DNA of 64,000 nucleotides from JBCBDX01 sp039822005 (lineage in GTDB: Bacteria > Pseudomonadota > Alphaproteobacteria > Rhizobiales > Rhizobiaceae). The stretch is taken from assembly GCA_039822005.1 (NCBI GenBank), contig JBCBMZ010000002.1:62001-126000 (forward strand). The letters run 5' to 3'. The notes below the pieces were generated by a model that worked only from the letters and a program-made list of their open reading frames with translations, had not been told where the DNA came from and did no database searches. Shown here in pieces: positions 16,580-24,250 of the stretch. Position 1 is the first letter of the stretch. Each line of letters begins with the position of its first letter. Made by a program: the position numbers and the translations under genes.

Positions 16580-18579
16580 TCATCGAACTTGGTCATTATG
16601 CGCTGGTCCTCGCCCTAGCTCTTTCGATCGTGCAATGTGTGGTGCCGCTTTGGGGGTTGAGAACGCATGATGATCGGTTGACCGGGTTGGCGCCAAGCCT
16701 CTCCATTTCGGCTTTTCTCATGGTGCTGCTGGCTTTCGGGGCGCTCACTTGGGCGTATGTGACTAGTGATTTTTCGGTCCGCAACGTCTGGGAAAATTCA
16801 TTTTCCGCAAAACCCTTCATATACAAGATATCGGGCGTTTGGGGCAACCATGAAGGGTCTATGCTGCTGTGGATACTAACCCTGACGCTGTTCGCCGCTC
16901 TGGTTGCTCTGTTTGGCGGAAATCTACCGCCGCGGTTGAAGGCTGCGGTGTTGAGCGTGCAAGGATCGATTACTGTCGCGTTTACGCTCTTCATTCTACT
17001 GACATCTAACCCGTTTGAGCGCATCGTGCCCGCGCCACTTGAGGGGCGTGACCTTAACCCGCTGCTCCAAGACATCGGATTGGCGATACACCCGCCACTT
17101 CTTTATCTCGGCTATGTCGGCTTCTCGATATGCTTCTCGTTCGCCATTGCCGCGTTGATCGAAGGGCGGATTGACGCTGCTTGGGCGCGTTGGGTGCGGC
17201 CATGGACGCTTGCAGCTTGGGTGTTTTTAACGGCCGGCATCGCGGTGGGCTCCTACTGGGCATATTATGAGTTGGGTTGGGGCGGCTGGTGGTTTTGGGA
17301 CCCGGTAGAGAACGCGTCCTTTATGCCTTGGTTGATCGGCACAGCGTTGTTGCACTCGGCGCTCGTCATGGAAAAACGTGATGCGCTGAAAATCTGGACA
17401 GTATTGCTCGCAATTCTCGCCTTCTCATTTTCATTGTTGGGCACATTCCTTGTCCGTTCAGGTGTTCTGACGTCCGTCCACTCTTTCGCCACGGATCCCG
17501 AACGCGGGCTATTCATCCTTTTGATTTTGATGTTTTTCATCATCGGATCGCTGGTGCTTTTTGCACTGCGCGTTTCGACGCTGCGAAACGGCGGTGTATT
17601 TCACCCCATTTCCCGCGAAGGCGCGCTGGTGCTCAACAATCTGTTTTTGACGACAGCGACAGCGACCGTTCTGATTGGAACACTTTATCCGCTCTTGGTT
17701 GAAGCTGTGACGGGAGAAAAGATCTCAGTCGGCGCACCCTATTTCAACCTTACGTTCATTCCTCTGATGATCCCATTATTGATGGCGGTACCGTTAGGTC
17801 CGCTCCTATTTTGGAAGCGCGGTAACCTGTTCGGCGCGTTTGTTCGCATTTGGGTTGCAGCTGGCCTGTCATTGGTCGCTGCGGCAGCCATTGTCTATTG
17901 GCAAACAGGCGCGCCAGTTCTCGCGCTTTTTGGCTTTGCGCTCTCCTTTTGGTTGATCTTTGGTGCCGCGGCCGATCTTTGGTTAAAGGCGGGGCTGCCA
18001 AAAGCCTCACTTCGGGTAGCGTGGTCGCGCTTGAAGGGCCTGCCACGTTCTGTTTGGGGAACAGCCATCGCGCACGCCGGAATTGGGGTGATGACGCTCG
18101 GTATTGTCGGTGTCTCGCTCTTTGAAAGCGAAACGGTACTGAACATGAGGCCGGGTGACAGTTTGAAGCTTGCCGGTTACGAAGCGCGCCTTGAGCAGCT
18201 GCAGCCAGGTATCGGGCCAAACTACACGTACACAAAAGGTGTTTTTACCGTTTTGCGCAACGGTGCTGAAATAGGGCAAATTGAGCCGGAAAAACGCGTT
18301 TATGTTGCCAGCCGCATGCCAACAACCGAGGCGGGTATCATGACCCGCGGCGTTCACCAATTCTATCTTTCGCTGGGCGACCCTGCGTCAACGCCTGGCG
18401 TGATTGTCGTACGGGCTTGGTGGAAACCCTATGTGACCTTGATTTGGTACGGCTCTCTTCTGATGTGTATTGCTGGCGCGCTATCGTTGAGTGATAGGCG
18501 ATTGCGGGTTGGCGCGCCAAAACCTGCGCGCGCGCGCCAAAAGAACCTAGGCGTACCGTCGCCGCAGCCAGCTGAGTGA
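16576..18579 (+). CDS. ccmF: Haem lyase subunit CcmF (CycK)
   Basis: 667 residues with about fifteen membrane segments. The WWD haem-handling motif is clear (GWGGWWFWDPVENASFMPWL near residue 235), preceded by NPLLQDIGLAIHPPLLYLGY and followed by KRDALKIWTVLLAILAFS. A periplasmic beta domain (LAGYEARLEQLQPGIGPNY) and a last helix close the protein. It transfers haem to CXXCH motifs of apocytochromes together with CcmH and CcmI. The stop is followed after seven bases by ccmH. Confidence 0.96.
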   Translation: MIIELGHYALVLALALSIVQCVVPLWGLRTHDDRLTGLAPSLSISAFLMVLLAFGALTWAYVTSDFSVRNVWENSFSAKPFIYKISGVWGNHEGSMLLWILTLTLFAALVALFGGNLPPRLKAAVLSVQGSITVAFTLFILLTSNPFERIVPAPLEGRDLNPLLQDIGLAIHPPLLYLGYVGFSICFSFAIAALIEGRIDAAWARWVRPWTLAAWVFLTAGIAVGSYWAYYELGWGGWWFWDPVENASFMPWLIGTALLHSALVMEKRDALKIWTVLLAILAFSFSLLGTFLVRSGVLTSVHSFATDPERGLFILLILMFFIIGSLVLFALRVSTLRNGGVFHPISREGALVLNNLFLTTATATVLIGTLYPLLVEAVTGEKISVGAPYFNLTFIPLMIPLLMAVPLGPLLFWKRGNLFGAFVRIWVAAGLSLVAAAAIVYWQTGAPVLALFGFALSFWLIFGAAADLWLKAGLPKASLRVAWSRLKGLPRSVWGTAIAHAGIGVMTLGIVGVSLFESETVLNMRPGDSLKLAGYEARLEQLQPGIGPNYTYTKGVFTVLRNGAEIGQIEPEKRVYVASRMPTTEAGIMTRGVHQFYLSLGDPASTPGVIVVRAWWKPYVTLIWYGSLLMCIAGALSLSDRRLRVGAPKPARARQKNLGVPSPQPAE

Positions 18580-18586
18580 GCCGCCA

Positions 18587-19066
18587 ATGAAAAAGAGAAG
18601 GGTTTTTGTTGCTATTTTTCTCTTTTTTACCGCTGGATTGCTGCCATCTGTGGCGGTGACACCCGAAGAGATACTCGATGATCCGGCGCTGGAAGCTCGA
18701 GCGCGGGATTTGTCTGCCGAACTGCGTTGTCTCGTTTGCCAGAACCAGTCCATCGACGATTCGGACGCCGCGCTTGCCAAAGACCTGCGCGTGCTGGTGC
18801 GCGAGCGGCTGGTCGCTGGAGACAGCAACAAGGAGGTTCTGGATTTCGTGGTTGACCGCTATGGCGAGTTCGTCTTGCTCCGCCCGGCCTTGAGTGCGCA
18901 AAACGCAATACTCTGGGCGACGCCAGTGTTGGTGCTTCTGTTGGGGGGATTGTTTGCCTTCGGGTATGTCCGAAAGCGTCCCGCCATTGCCAACTCACAA
19001 ATCAGTGAGGATGAAGCGGCACGCATCGCAAAAATTTTGGATGATGGTGAGGACGCCAGCCGCTAG
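18587..19066 (+). CDS. ccmH: Cytochrome c-type biogenesis protein CcmH (CycL)
   Basis: 159 residues. A signal peptide (about 1-22), the redox motif LRCLVCQNQSI with Cys48 and Cys51, the LVRERLVAGDSNKEVLDFVV segment and a C-terminal membrane helix near 105-125 define the family. CcmH keeps the apocytochrome haem-binding cysteines reduced and works with CcmF. It ends the operon; the next gene has its own ribosome site. Confidence 0.94.
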   Translation: MKKRRVFVAIFLFFTAGLLPSVAVTPEEILDDPALEARARDLSAELRCLVCQNQSIDDSDAALAKDLRVLVRERLVAGDSNKEVLDFVVDRYGEFVLLRPALSAQNAILWATPVLVLLLGGLFAFGYVRKRPAIANSQISEDEAARIAKILDDGEDASR

Positions 19067-19096
19067 TATACCTTCAACTTCTTGAGGGGACATTCG

Positions 19097-20326
19097 ATGA
19101 GCATCGAAAAGCGTGAATTTAGTTCGACAACAGGCGAAACGCTTGCGGCCAGGTTTGATCGACCCGACGGCCCCGTCAGGGGATATGCGCTGTTTGCACA
19201 CTGCTTTACGTGCACAAAAGACATCATAGCCGCGCGCCGGATTGCCGGTCACTTGGCAAATTTGGGCGTAGCTGTCCTTCGGTTCGACTTTACCGGGCTG
19301 GGCTCCAGCCAAGGCGAATTTGCCAATACGAGCTTTGCGTCCAACGTTGATGACCTCGTGGCTGCCGCCGACTATTTGGCGTCGAATGGCGAAGCGCCCA
19401 CGCTCCTGATCGGCCACTCGCTGGGCGGCGCTGCCGTCTTGGCTGCAGCAGAACGGATCGGCAGCGTGAAAGGAGTGGCAACAATTGGGGCTCCAGCCGA
19501 TGCTGAGCATGTGTTGGAAATGTTCGAAGACCGCATTGGCGACATTGAAAGGGATGGTTCAGCAGAAGTCGTGCTCGCCGGCCGGAAATTCCGGATCGGG
19601 AAGGGTTTTGTCGAGACGGCGCGTTCAACGACGCTGGACGAAAAAATCGCTAAATTACGCGCCAGCCTCCTTATCCTTCATTCACCCATTGATAATACCG
19701 TCGGAATCGAAAATGCCACGCGTATCTTTACCGCTGCGAAACATCCGAAAAGTTTCGTTTCGCTCGGAAACGCCGATCACCTTCTGACCAAAGATGAAGA
19801 TGCTACGTTTGCGGCAGAGATGATCTCTGCCTGGGCTTCGAGACTTCTACCAAAAGAAGCAGCAGAACAAACTGCCGCTGATCATTTGGAACATGTCCGC
19901 GTTGCGGAGACCCGTCAGTCAAAGTTCCAAAACACGGTCCATGTCCGTTCGCATCGTTTTTTTGCTGACGAACCAACATCGGTCGGCGGAACCGACACCG
20001 GTCCTTCTCCCTACGATTTCCTTTCAACCGCCCTTGGGACATGCACATCAATGACACTTCGCATGTATGCAGACTTCAAGAAGCTCGACTTGGGTAAGGT
20101 AACTGTCGATGTCAGCCACGAGAAAATTCATGCCAAGGACTGTGCCGATTGTACGCAGGAAAGTTTGAGCGCAGGCGGTAAAATTGATCGCTTTGAACGC
20201 GTGATTTCCATCGAAGGCGTTGTTGCGCCGGAAATTGAAGAAAAGATCGTTGAAATCGCCAACAAATGCCCGGTTCACCGCACCCTTGAAGCTAAGGCAA
20301 CAGTTGTCACGCGGGTTAAAACGTAG
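19097..20326 (+). CDS. Alpha/beta hydrolase fused to an OsmC-type peroxiredoxin domain
   Basis: 409 residues; the ATG at 19097 is preceded by GAGGGGA at good spacing. Residues ~1-255 are an alpha/beta hydrolase (nucleophile Ser108 in LIGHSLGGAAV, acid/base region LHSPIDNTVGI and NADHLL). Residues ~270-409 are an OsmC/Ohr domain with Cys316 in LGTCTSMTLRMYAD and Cys391 in ANKCPVHRTLE, the peroxidatic/resolving pair that reduces organic hydroperoxides. This fusion is a known bifunctional family; the hydrolase substrate is unknown. Confidence 0.92.
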   Translation: MSIEKREFSSTTGETLAARFDRPDGPVRGYALFAHCFTCTKDIIAARRIAGHLANLGVAVLRFDFTGLGSSQGEFANTSFASNVDDLVAAADYLASNGEAPTLLIGHSLGGAAVLAAAERIGSVKGVATIGAPADAEHVLEMFEDRIGDIERDGSAEVVLAGRKFRIGKGFVETARSTTLDEKIAKLRASLLILHSPIDNTVGIENATRIFTAAKHPKSFVSLGNADHLLTKDEDATFAAEMISAWASRLLPKEAAEQTAADHLEHVRVAETRQSKFQNTVHVRSHRFFADEPTSVGGTDTGPSPYDFLSTALGTCTSMTLRMYADFKKLDLGKVTVDVSHEKIHAKDCADCTQESLSAGGKIDRFERVISIEGVVAPEIEEKIVEIANKCPVHRTLEAKATVVTRVKT

Positions 20327-20448
20327 GGTTTTACCCAACCTTACCAAGTTTTCATGTTTCGGCCATGTTTGGGCAAGGATCTTCTCCCTATGTAGTGCTT
20401 ATCGCGATGTGGTCATCGCATATGAATTTATTGAGGAGAGCTCCTAGA

Positions 20449-21954
20449 ATGCTGAAATCCCGTTTGAGCAATTTTCTGGTCGTCGGTGCTGTTGTCGGCG
20501 CAGGTTTTGCTGGATACAATTGGGCAACTATTTCCGTCGCCACCGCTGAACCCGTACGTGTGGAAACCACCGTTGCGGCGCCCGGGTTTGCCGATGTGGT
20601 CGATGTTGTATCCCCAGCTGTTGTGTCCGTGCGCGTACGTTCATCCCTTCAGCCGGTGAACGAACGTTTCAACAACATGATCCCTCGCGGATTTGAGGAA
20701 CTGCCTGATGGCCATCCCTTCCGTCGTTTCTTCCGCGAGTTTGAGCGCGAATTCGGCTTTGGCGACCGTCGTGGCGGTCCACGTCCTGAACGCCGCCGCG
20801 CTCGCCCGGTTTCACAGGGCTCCGGCTTCTTTATTTCTGGTGACGGTTTTCTGGTTACCAATAACCATGTGATCGAAAATGGTGAGGAATTCGCGATCAT
20901 CCTTAGCGATGGCACCGAATATGAGGCGGAACTGATAGGCACTGATCCTCGCACTGATCTGGCTGTTCTGAAAGTCGATGCGCCGGTCGATTTCACTTAT
21001 GTTGACTTTGCGCCAGAAGGCAAAACCCGCATTGGTGACTGGGTCGTCGCGGTGGGTAACCCGTTTGGCCTTGGCGGAACCGTGACAGCGGGTATCGTTT
21101 CAGCATTTGAGCGTGACATTGGGGCCGGTCCATATGACCAGTTTCTGCAGATCGACGCAGCTGTAAACCGCGGAAATTCCGGCGGCCCTACATTTAACCT
21201 GAACGGTGAAGTTGTCGGTGTAAACACGGCCATTTTCTCACCATCAGGCGGCAATGTGGGTATCGCTTTTGCTGTCCCGGCAAGTGTGGCGAGTGTCATT
21301 GTAGACGACTTGATTGATGACGGTAGCGTTCAGCGCGGTTGGTTGGGTGTGTCCATTCAGCCGGTGACCGATGATATCGCCGAGTCGCTGGGCCTTGATG
21401 CCGCTGCCGGTGCGCTGGTTTCGGAACTCACTGCGGGTACGCCGGCGCAGGAAGCGGGAATTCGCATCGGCGACGTGATCACGGGTGTCAACTCATCCGA
21501 TGTCGGAGGTCCGCGCGAATTGTCCCGTGCAATCGCAGCATTTGATCCCGGTTCTGATGTCTCCATCAAAGTGTTTCGCAATGGCCGAGAACAAACCATC
21601 GACGTGACTCTGGGAGAGTTGCCAACCCGCGAAGAATTGGCCAGCCTTGCCCCCGACCAAGAACCGGAAGATGTCAAACCGACGTCAATGGAAGACTTCG
21701 GTTTAACTGTGATCCCGGCTGAAGATGGCAATGGTGTTTTGGTGACCGATGTCGATTCCGACAGCGCAGCAGCGCAGGCGGGCATCACCGCAGGTGACAT
21801 CATTCGTGAAATCAACAACCGCCCGGTTACATCTGCAGAAGAAATCACGCAGCAGATTGACGCCGTCAAAGCACAAGGCCGCAAGGCGGCGCTGGTGCGT
21901 GTTGAAGGAGAAAACGCCAGTCGGTTTGCGGCTTTGTCACTAGACGAAGGCTGA
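20449..21954 (+). CDS. degP: DegP/HtrA-type periplasmic serine protease (Do family)
   Basis: 501 residues from the ATG at 20449 (GAGGAG at 20433-20438); upstream in-frame starts exist but would spoil the signal sequence. After an N-terminal signal/anchor the protease domain carries the triad His140 (TNNHVIENG), Asp170 (PRTDLAVLK) and Ser244 (NRGNSGGP). Two PDZ domains follow, around residues 295-385 (GWLGVSIQPV) and 405-495 (VLVTDVDSDSAA). It degrades or refolds damaged envelope proteins. A strong stem-loop lies after the stop. Confidence 0.94.
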   Translation: MLKSRLSNFLVVGAVVGAGFAGYNWATISVATAEPVRVETTVAAPGFADVVDVVSPAVVSVRVRSSLQPVNERFNNMIPRGFEELPDGHPFRRFFREFEREFGFGDRRGGPRPERRRARPVSQGSGFFISGDGFLVTNNHVIENGEEFAIILSDGTEYEAELIGTDPRTDLAVLKVDAPVDFTYVDFAPEGKTRIGDWVVAVGNPFGLGGTVTAGIVSAFERDIGAGPYDQFLQIDAAVNRGNSGGPTFNLNGEVVGVNTAIFSPSGGNVGIAFAVPASVASVIVDDLIDDGSVQRGWLGVSIQPVTDDIAESLGLDAAAGALVSELTAGTPAQEAGIRIGDVITGVNSSDVGGPRELSRAIAAFDPGSDVSIKVFRNGREQTIDVTLGELPTREELASLAPDQEPEDVKPTSMEDFGLTVIPAEDGNGVLVTDVDSDSAAAQAGITAGDIIREINNRPVTSAEEITQQIDAVKAQGRKAALVRVEGENASRFAALSLDEG

Positions 21955-22021
21955 AACTGACAGACCCCAATACCTTTCCGGCGGGTCTTTCGTCCATGTC
22001 ATCCCCTCCGGTCGGAAAGGC

Positions 22022-22070
22022 GGCGGCAACGGGTATTCCCCCTCGCGCCCGTTGCCGCCATTCCTCTTTT
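22022..22070 (+). terminator. Intrinsic-type terminator after degP
   Basis: A perfect 12-bp stem pairs 22022-22033 with 22048-22059 across a 14-base loop, and is followed by a pyrimidine-rich run ending CTCTTTT. A weaker inverted repeat (CTTTCCG / CGGAAAG) lies just upstream. It separates degP from the following regulator gene. Confidence 0.75.
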
Positions 22071-22087
22071 GGCTTAGCTCTAATCCC

Positions 22088-22759
22088 ATGAAAATACTCA
22101 TCATAGAAGACGACAAGCCGTCAGCTGACTACCTTAAAAAGGCACTCGGTGAGGCAGGTCACGGGGCGGATGTTGCCAATGACGGTGCCAGTGGTCACAA
22201 CATGGCCCAAACCGGCACCTATGATGCACTTATTGTGGATCGCATGTTGCCTGAAAAAAGCGGCTTGGAAATCATTGCCGAATTGCGCGAAGCCGGTGAT
22301 ATGACGCCAGCGTTGATATTGTCTGCGCTCGGCGAGGTGGATGATCGTGTTACTGGTTTGAGGGCCGGTGGTGACGATTACCTGACAAAACCATATGCTT
22401 TTTCAGAGCTATTGGCGCGGTTGGAGACGTTGCAACGGCGCGGCGCCGGCGCTGAAGCAGAGACGTTGTATCAAGTTGGCGATCTCGTGCTCAACAGATT
22501 GTCGCGTGAGGTTAAGCGCGCCGATCAAACCATTATTTTGCAGCCGCGCGAGTTCCGTTTACTTGAATACCTAATGCGTAATGCGGACCGTGTTGTAACG
22601 CGTACGATGTTGTTGGAGCATGTTTGGGATTATCATTTCGATCCGCAGACTAATGTCATTGACGTCCACATCTCGCGGCTGCGCTCAAAAATCGAAAAAG
22701 GTTTCGACAAACCATTACTGCATACGGTTCGCGGTGCAGGATATGTGATGCGCGAGTAA
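22088..22759 (+). CDS. OmpR-family response regulator
   Basis: 223 residues; the ATG at 22088 gives the normal receiver start KILIIEDD, whereas the frame upstream runs into the terminator stem. Phospho-acceptor Asp51 lies in LIVDRMLPE, the switch Lys in YLTKPYAF. The C-terminal winged helix is present (QPREFRLLEYLMRNADRVVTR; NVIDVHISRLRSKIEK). It is co-directional with, and three bases ahead of, the following kinase. The pair occupies the degP-glnE interval as in other Rhizobiales. Target genes are not evident; closeness to degP suggests, but does not show, envelope stress control. Confidence 0.9.
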   Translation: MKILIIEDDKPSADYLKKALGEAGHGADVANDGASGHNMAQTGTYDALIVDRMLPEKSGLEIIAELREAGDMTPALILSALGEVDDRVTGLRAGGDDYLTKPYAFSELLARLETLQRRGAGAEAETLYQVGDLVLNRLSREVKRADQTIILQPREFRLLEYLMRNADRVVTRTMLLEHVWDYHFDPQTNVIDVHISRLRSKIEKGFDKPLLHTVRGAGYVMRE

Positions 22760-22762
22760 CGG

Positions 22763-24199
22763 ATGGGCGCACTCCCAAGGGTCATCAACACGACAGCAGT
22801 GCGGCTGTCGGCCATGTTCATTATACTCTTCGGGCTCTGCGCCCTTTTGATCATTGTCTATATGACCGCGATGGCGGCCAACTTCGTCATTCGTGAAACC
22901 CGCACAGCGGTTGAATCAGAGCTGGGAGAGTTGGCCGATATCTACGTGCGCGGCGGGTTTCGCTTTTTAGTGCGCGACATCGAGAGAAGATCGCGACGGC
23001 CAGGTGCGTTCGTCTATCTCGTCGCCGATGCTCGGGGGCGACCGCTTGCCGGCAATATAGGTGATATTGAACCGGGAATTTTGGACACGACTGGTTGGAG
23101 GAGTTTGCCGTTTCACTATGCCAGGGCAGGCGAGATAACACCACTTGCAGAACTGGGAGGCGATGCTCCACGTGCCGTTGCCTACATATTGCCCATCCAA
23201 AATGGCATTCGGATAGTTGTAGGGCGCGACTTGGCAGATCCGGTCCGTTTTCGGTCGGTAATGCAGAGATCGGTCGGCCTTGCCCTTTCGATTATGGGCA
23301 TTGGTGGTATGATGATCTGGTTCCTCGTGGGCAGGCGGGCGCTCTTGCGGATCGATGCGGTAGCCGCGGCCAGCGACAACATAATTGCCGGCGATCTTAG
23401 TCAACGCCTCCCTGTCAGCAACGCCAATGATGAATTCGACCGGCTTTCGACGTCGCTCAATCTGATGGTGGGGCGCATTGAAAAGTTGAATGACGGGCTT
23501 AGGGAGGTTTCCGATTCGATCGCTCATGATCTAAAAACGCCGCTGACACGTCTTCGGAACCGCGCGGAAGATGCCATTCGCAATGGCGACAGCAAGGAAG
23601 ACTATCGCGAAGCGCTTCACGGCATGCTTGGCGAGGCGGACAACATGATCGCCATTTTCAATGCGATGCTGCTCATTTCACGCGTCGAGGCGGGACATAC
23701 AAAGTTCACCCCGTCGCCGGTCAATATCAGCGAAATCGCGGTTGACTTGTGTGACCTCTATGAGCCGGTGGTCGAGGACGCTGGTGGCATTATTGTGAAC
23801 AAGGTCAGCGGCGACCTGACGGTTCAGGGTAACCGCGAGCTCATCGGGCAGGCATTGACCAATCTTCTCGACAACGCGGCGAAATATGGTCTGGCGGATG
23901 GAGGGCAAATCACCTTGTCGGCCAAGGACACAAAAGACGCGATAACGTTGAGTGTAGCAGATGCAGGTCACGGAATCCCGGTGACGGACCGCAAACGTGT
24001 GTTGGAACGTTTTGTCCGTCTCGATGCGAGCCGAACAAGTAACGAAAAGGTGCGTGGTTCGGGGCTTGGCCTTTCGCTCGTAGCTGCAATCATGCGCCAG
24101 CATCAAGGAAGCCTTGAGCTGGATGATGGGCAACCAGGTCTGATTGCCCGGCTCGTTTTTCCAAGGGACGCCTTTAAAAAGACCTCTTCACGAAACTGA
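22763..24199 (+). CDS. HAMP-domain sensor histidine kinase
   Basis: 478 residues. Two membrane helices (about 16-42 and 170-192) enclose a ~130-residue periplasmic domain. HAMP follows at ~195-245 and the catalytic core holds His255 in DSIAHDLKTPLTRLRNR, N-box LTNLLDNAAKYG, and G2 GSGLGLSLVAAIMRQHQG. It starts three bases after the regulator gene stop, so the two form one transcription unit. The stimulus is unknown. Confidence 0.92.
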   Translation: MGALPRVINTTAVRLSAMFIILFGLCALLIIVYMTAMAANFVIRETRTAVESELGELADIYVRGGFRFLVRDIERRSRRPGAFVYLVADARGRPLAGNIGDIEPGILDTTGWRSLPFHYARAGEITPLAELGGDAPRAVAYILPIQNGIRIVVGRDLADPVRFRSVMQRSVGLALSIMGIGGMMIWFLVGRRALLRIDAVAAASDNIIAGDLSQRLPVSNANDEFDRLSTSLNLMVGRIEKLNDGLREVSDSIAHDLKTPLTRLRNRAEDAIRNGDSKEDYREALHGMLGEADNMIAIFNAMLLISRVEAGHTKFTPSPVNISEIAVDLCDLYEPVVEDAGGIIVNKVSGDLTVQGNRELIGQALTNLLDNAAKYGLADGGQITLSAKDTKDAITLSVADAGHGIPVTDRKRVLERFVRLDASRTSNEKVRGSGLGLSLVAAIMRQHQGSLELDDGQPGLIARLVFPRDAFKKTSSRN

Positions 24200-24250
24200 A
24201 CTGTTCTGCAATGTGATGTTTGATTTAGTGGGGTAGAGACGGACGCGCCG

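Noticed and set aside
19097..20326. Frameshift fusion of two genes (hydrolase and OsmC)
   Set aside because: The frame is continuous, both domains are complete, and the fusion is a known bifunctional family.
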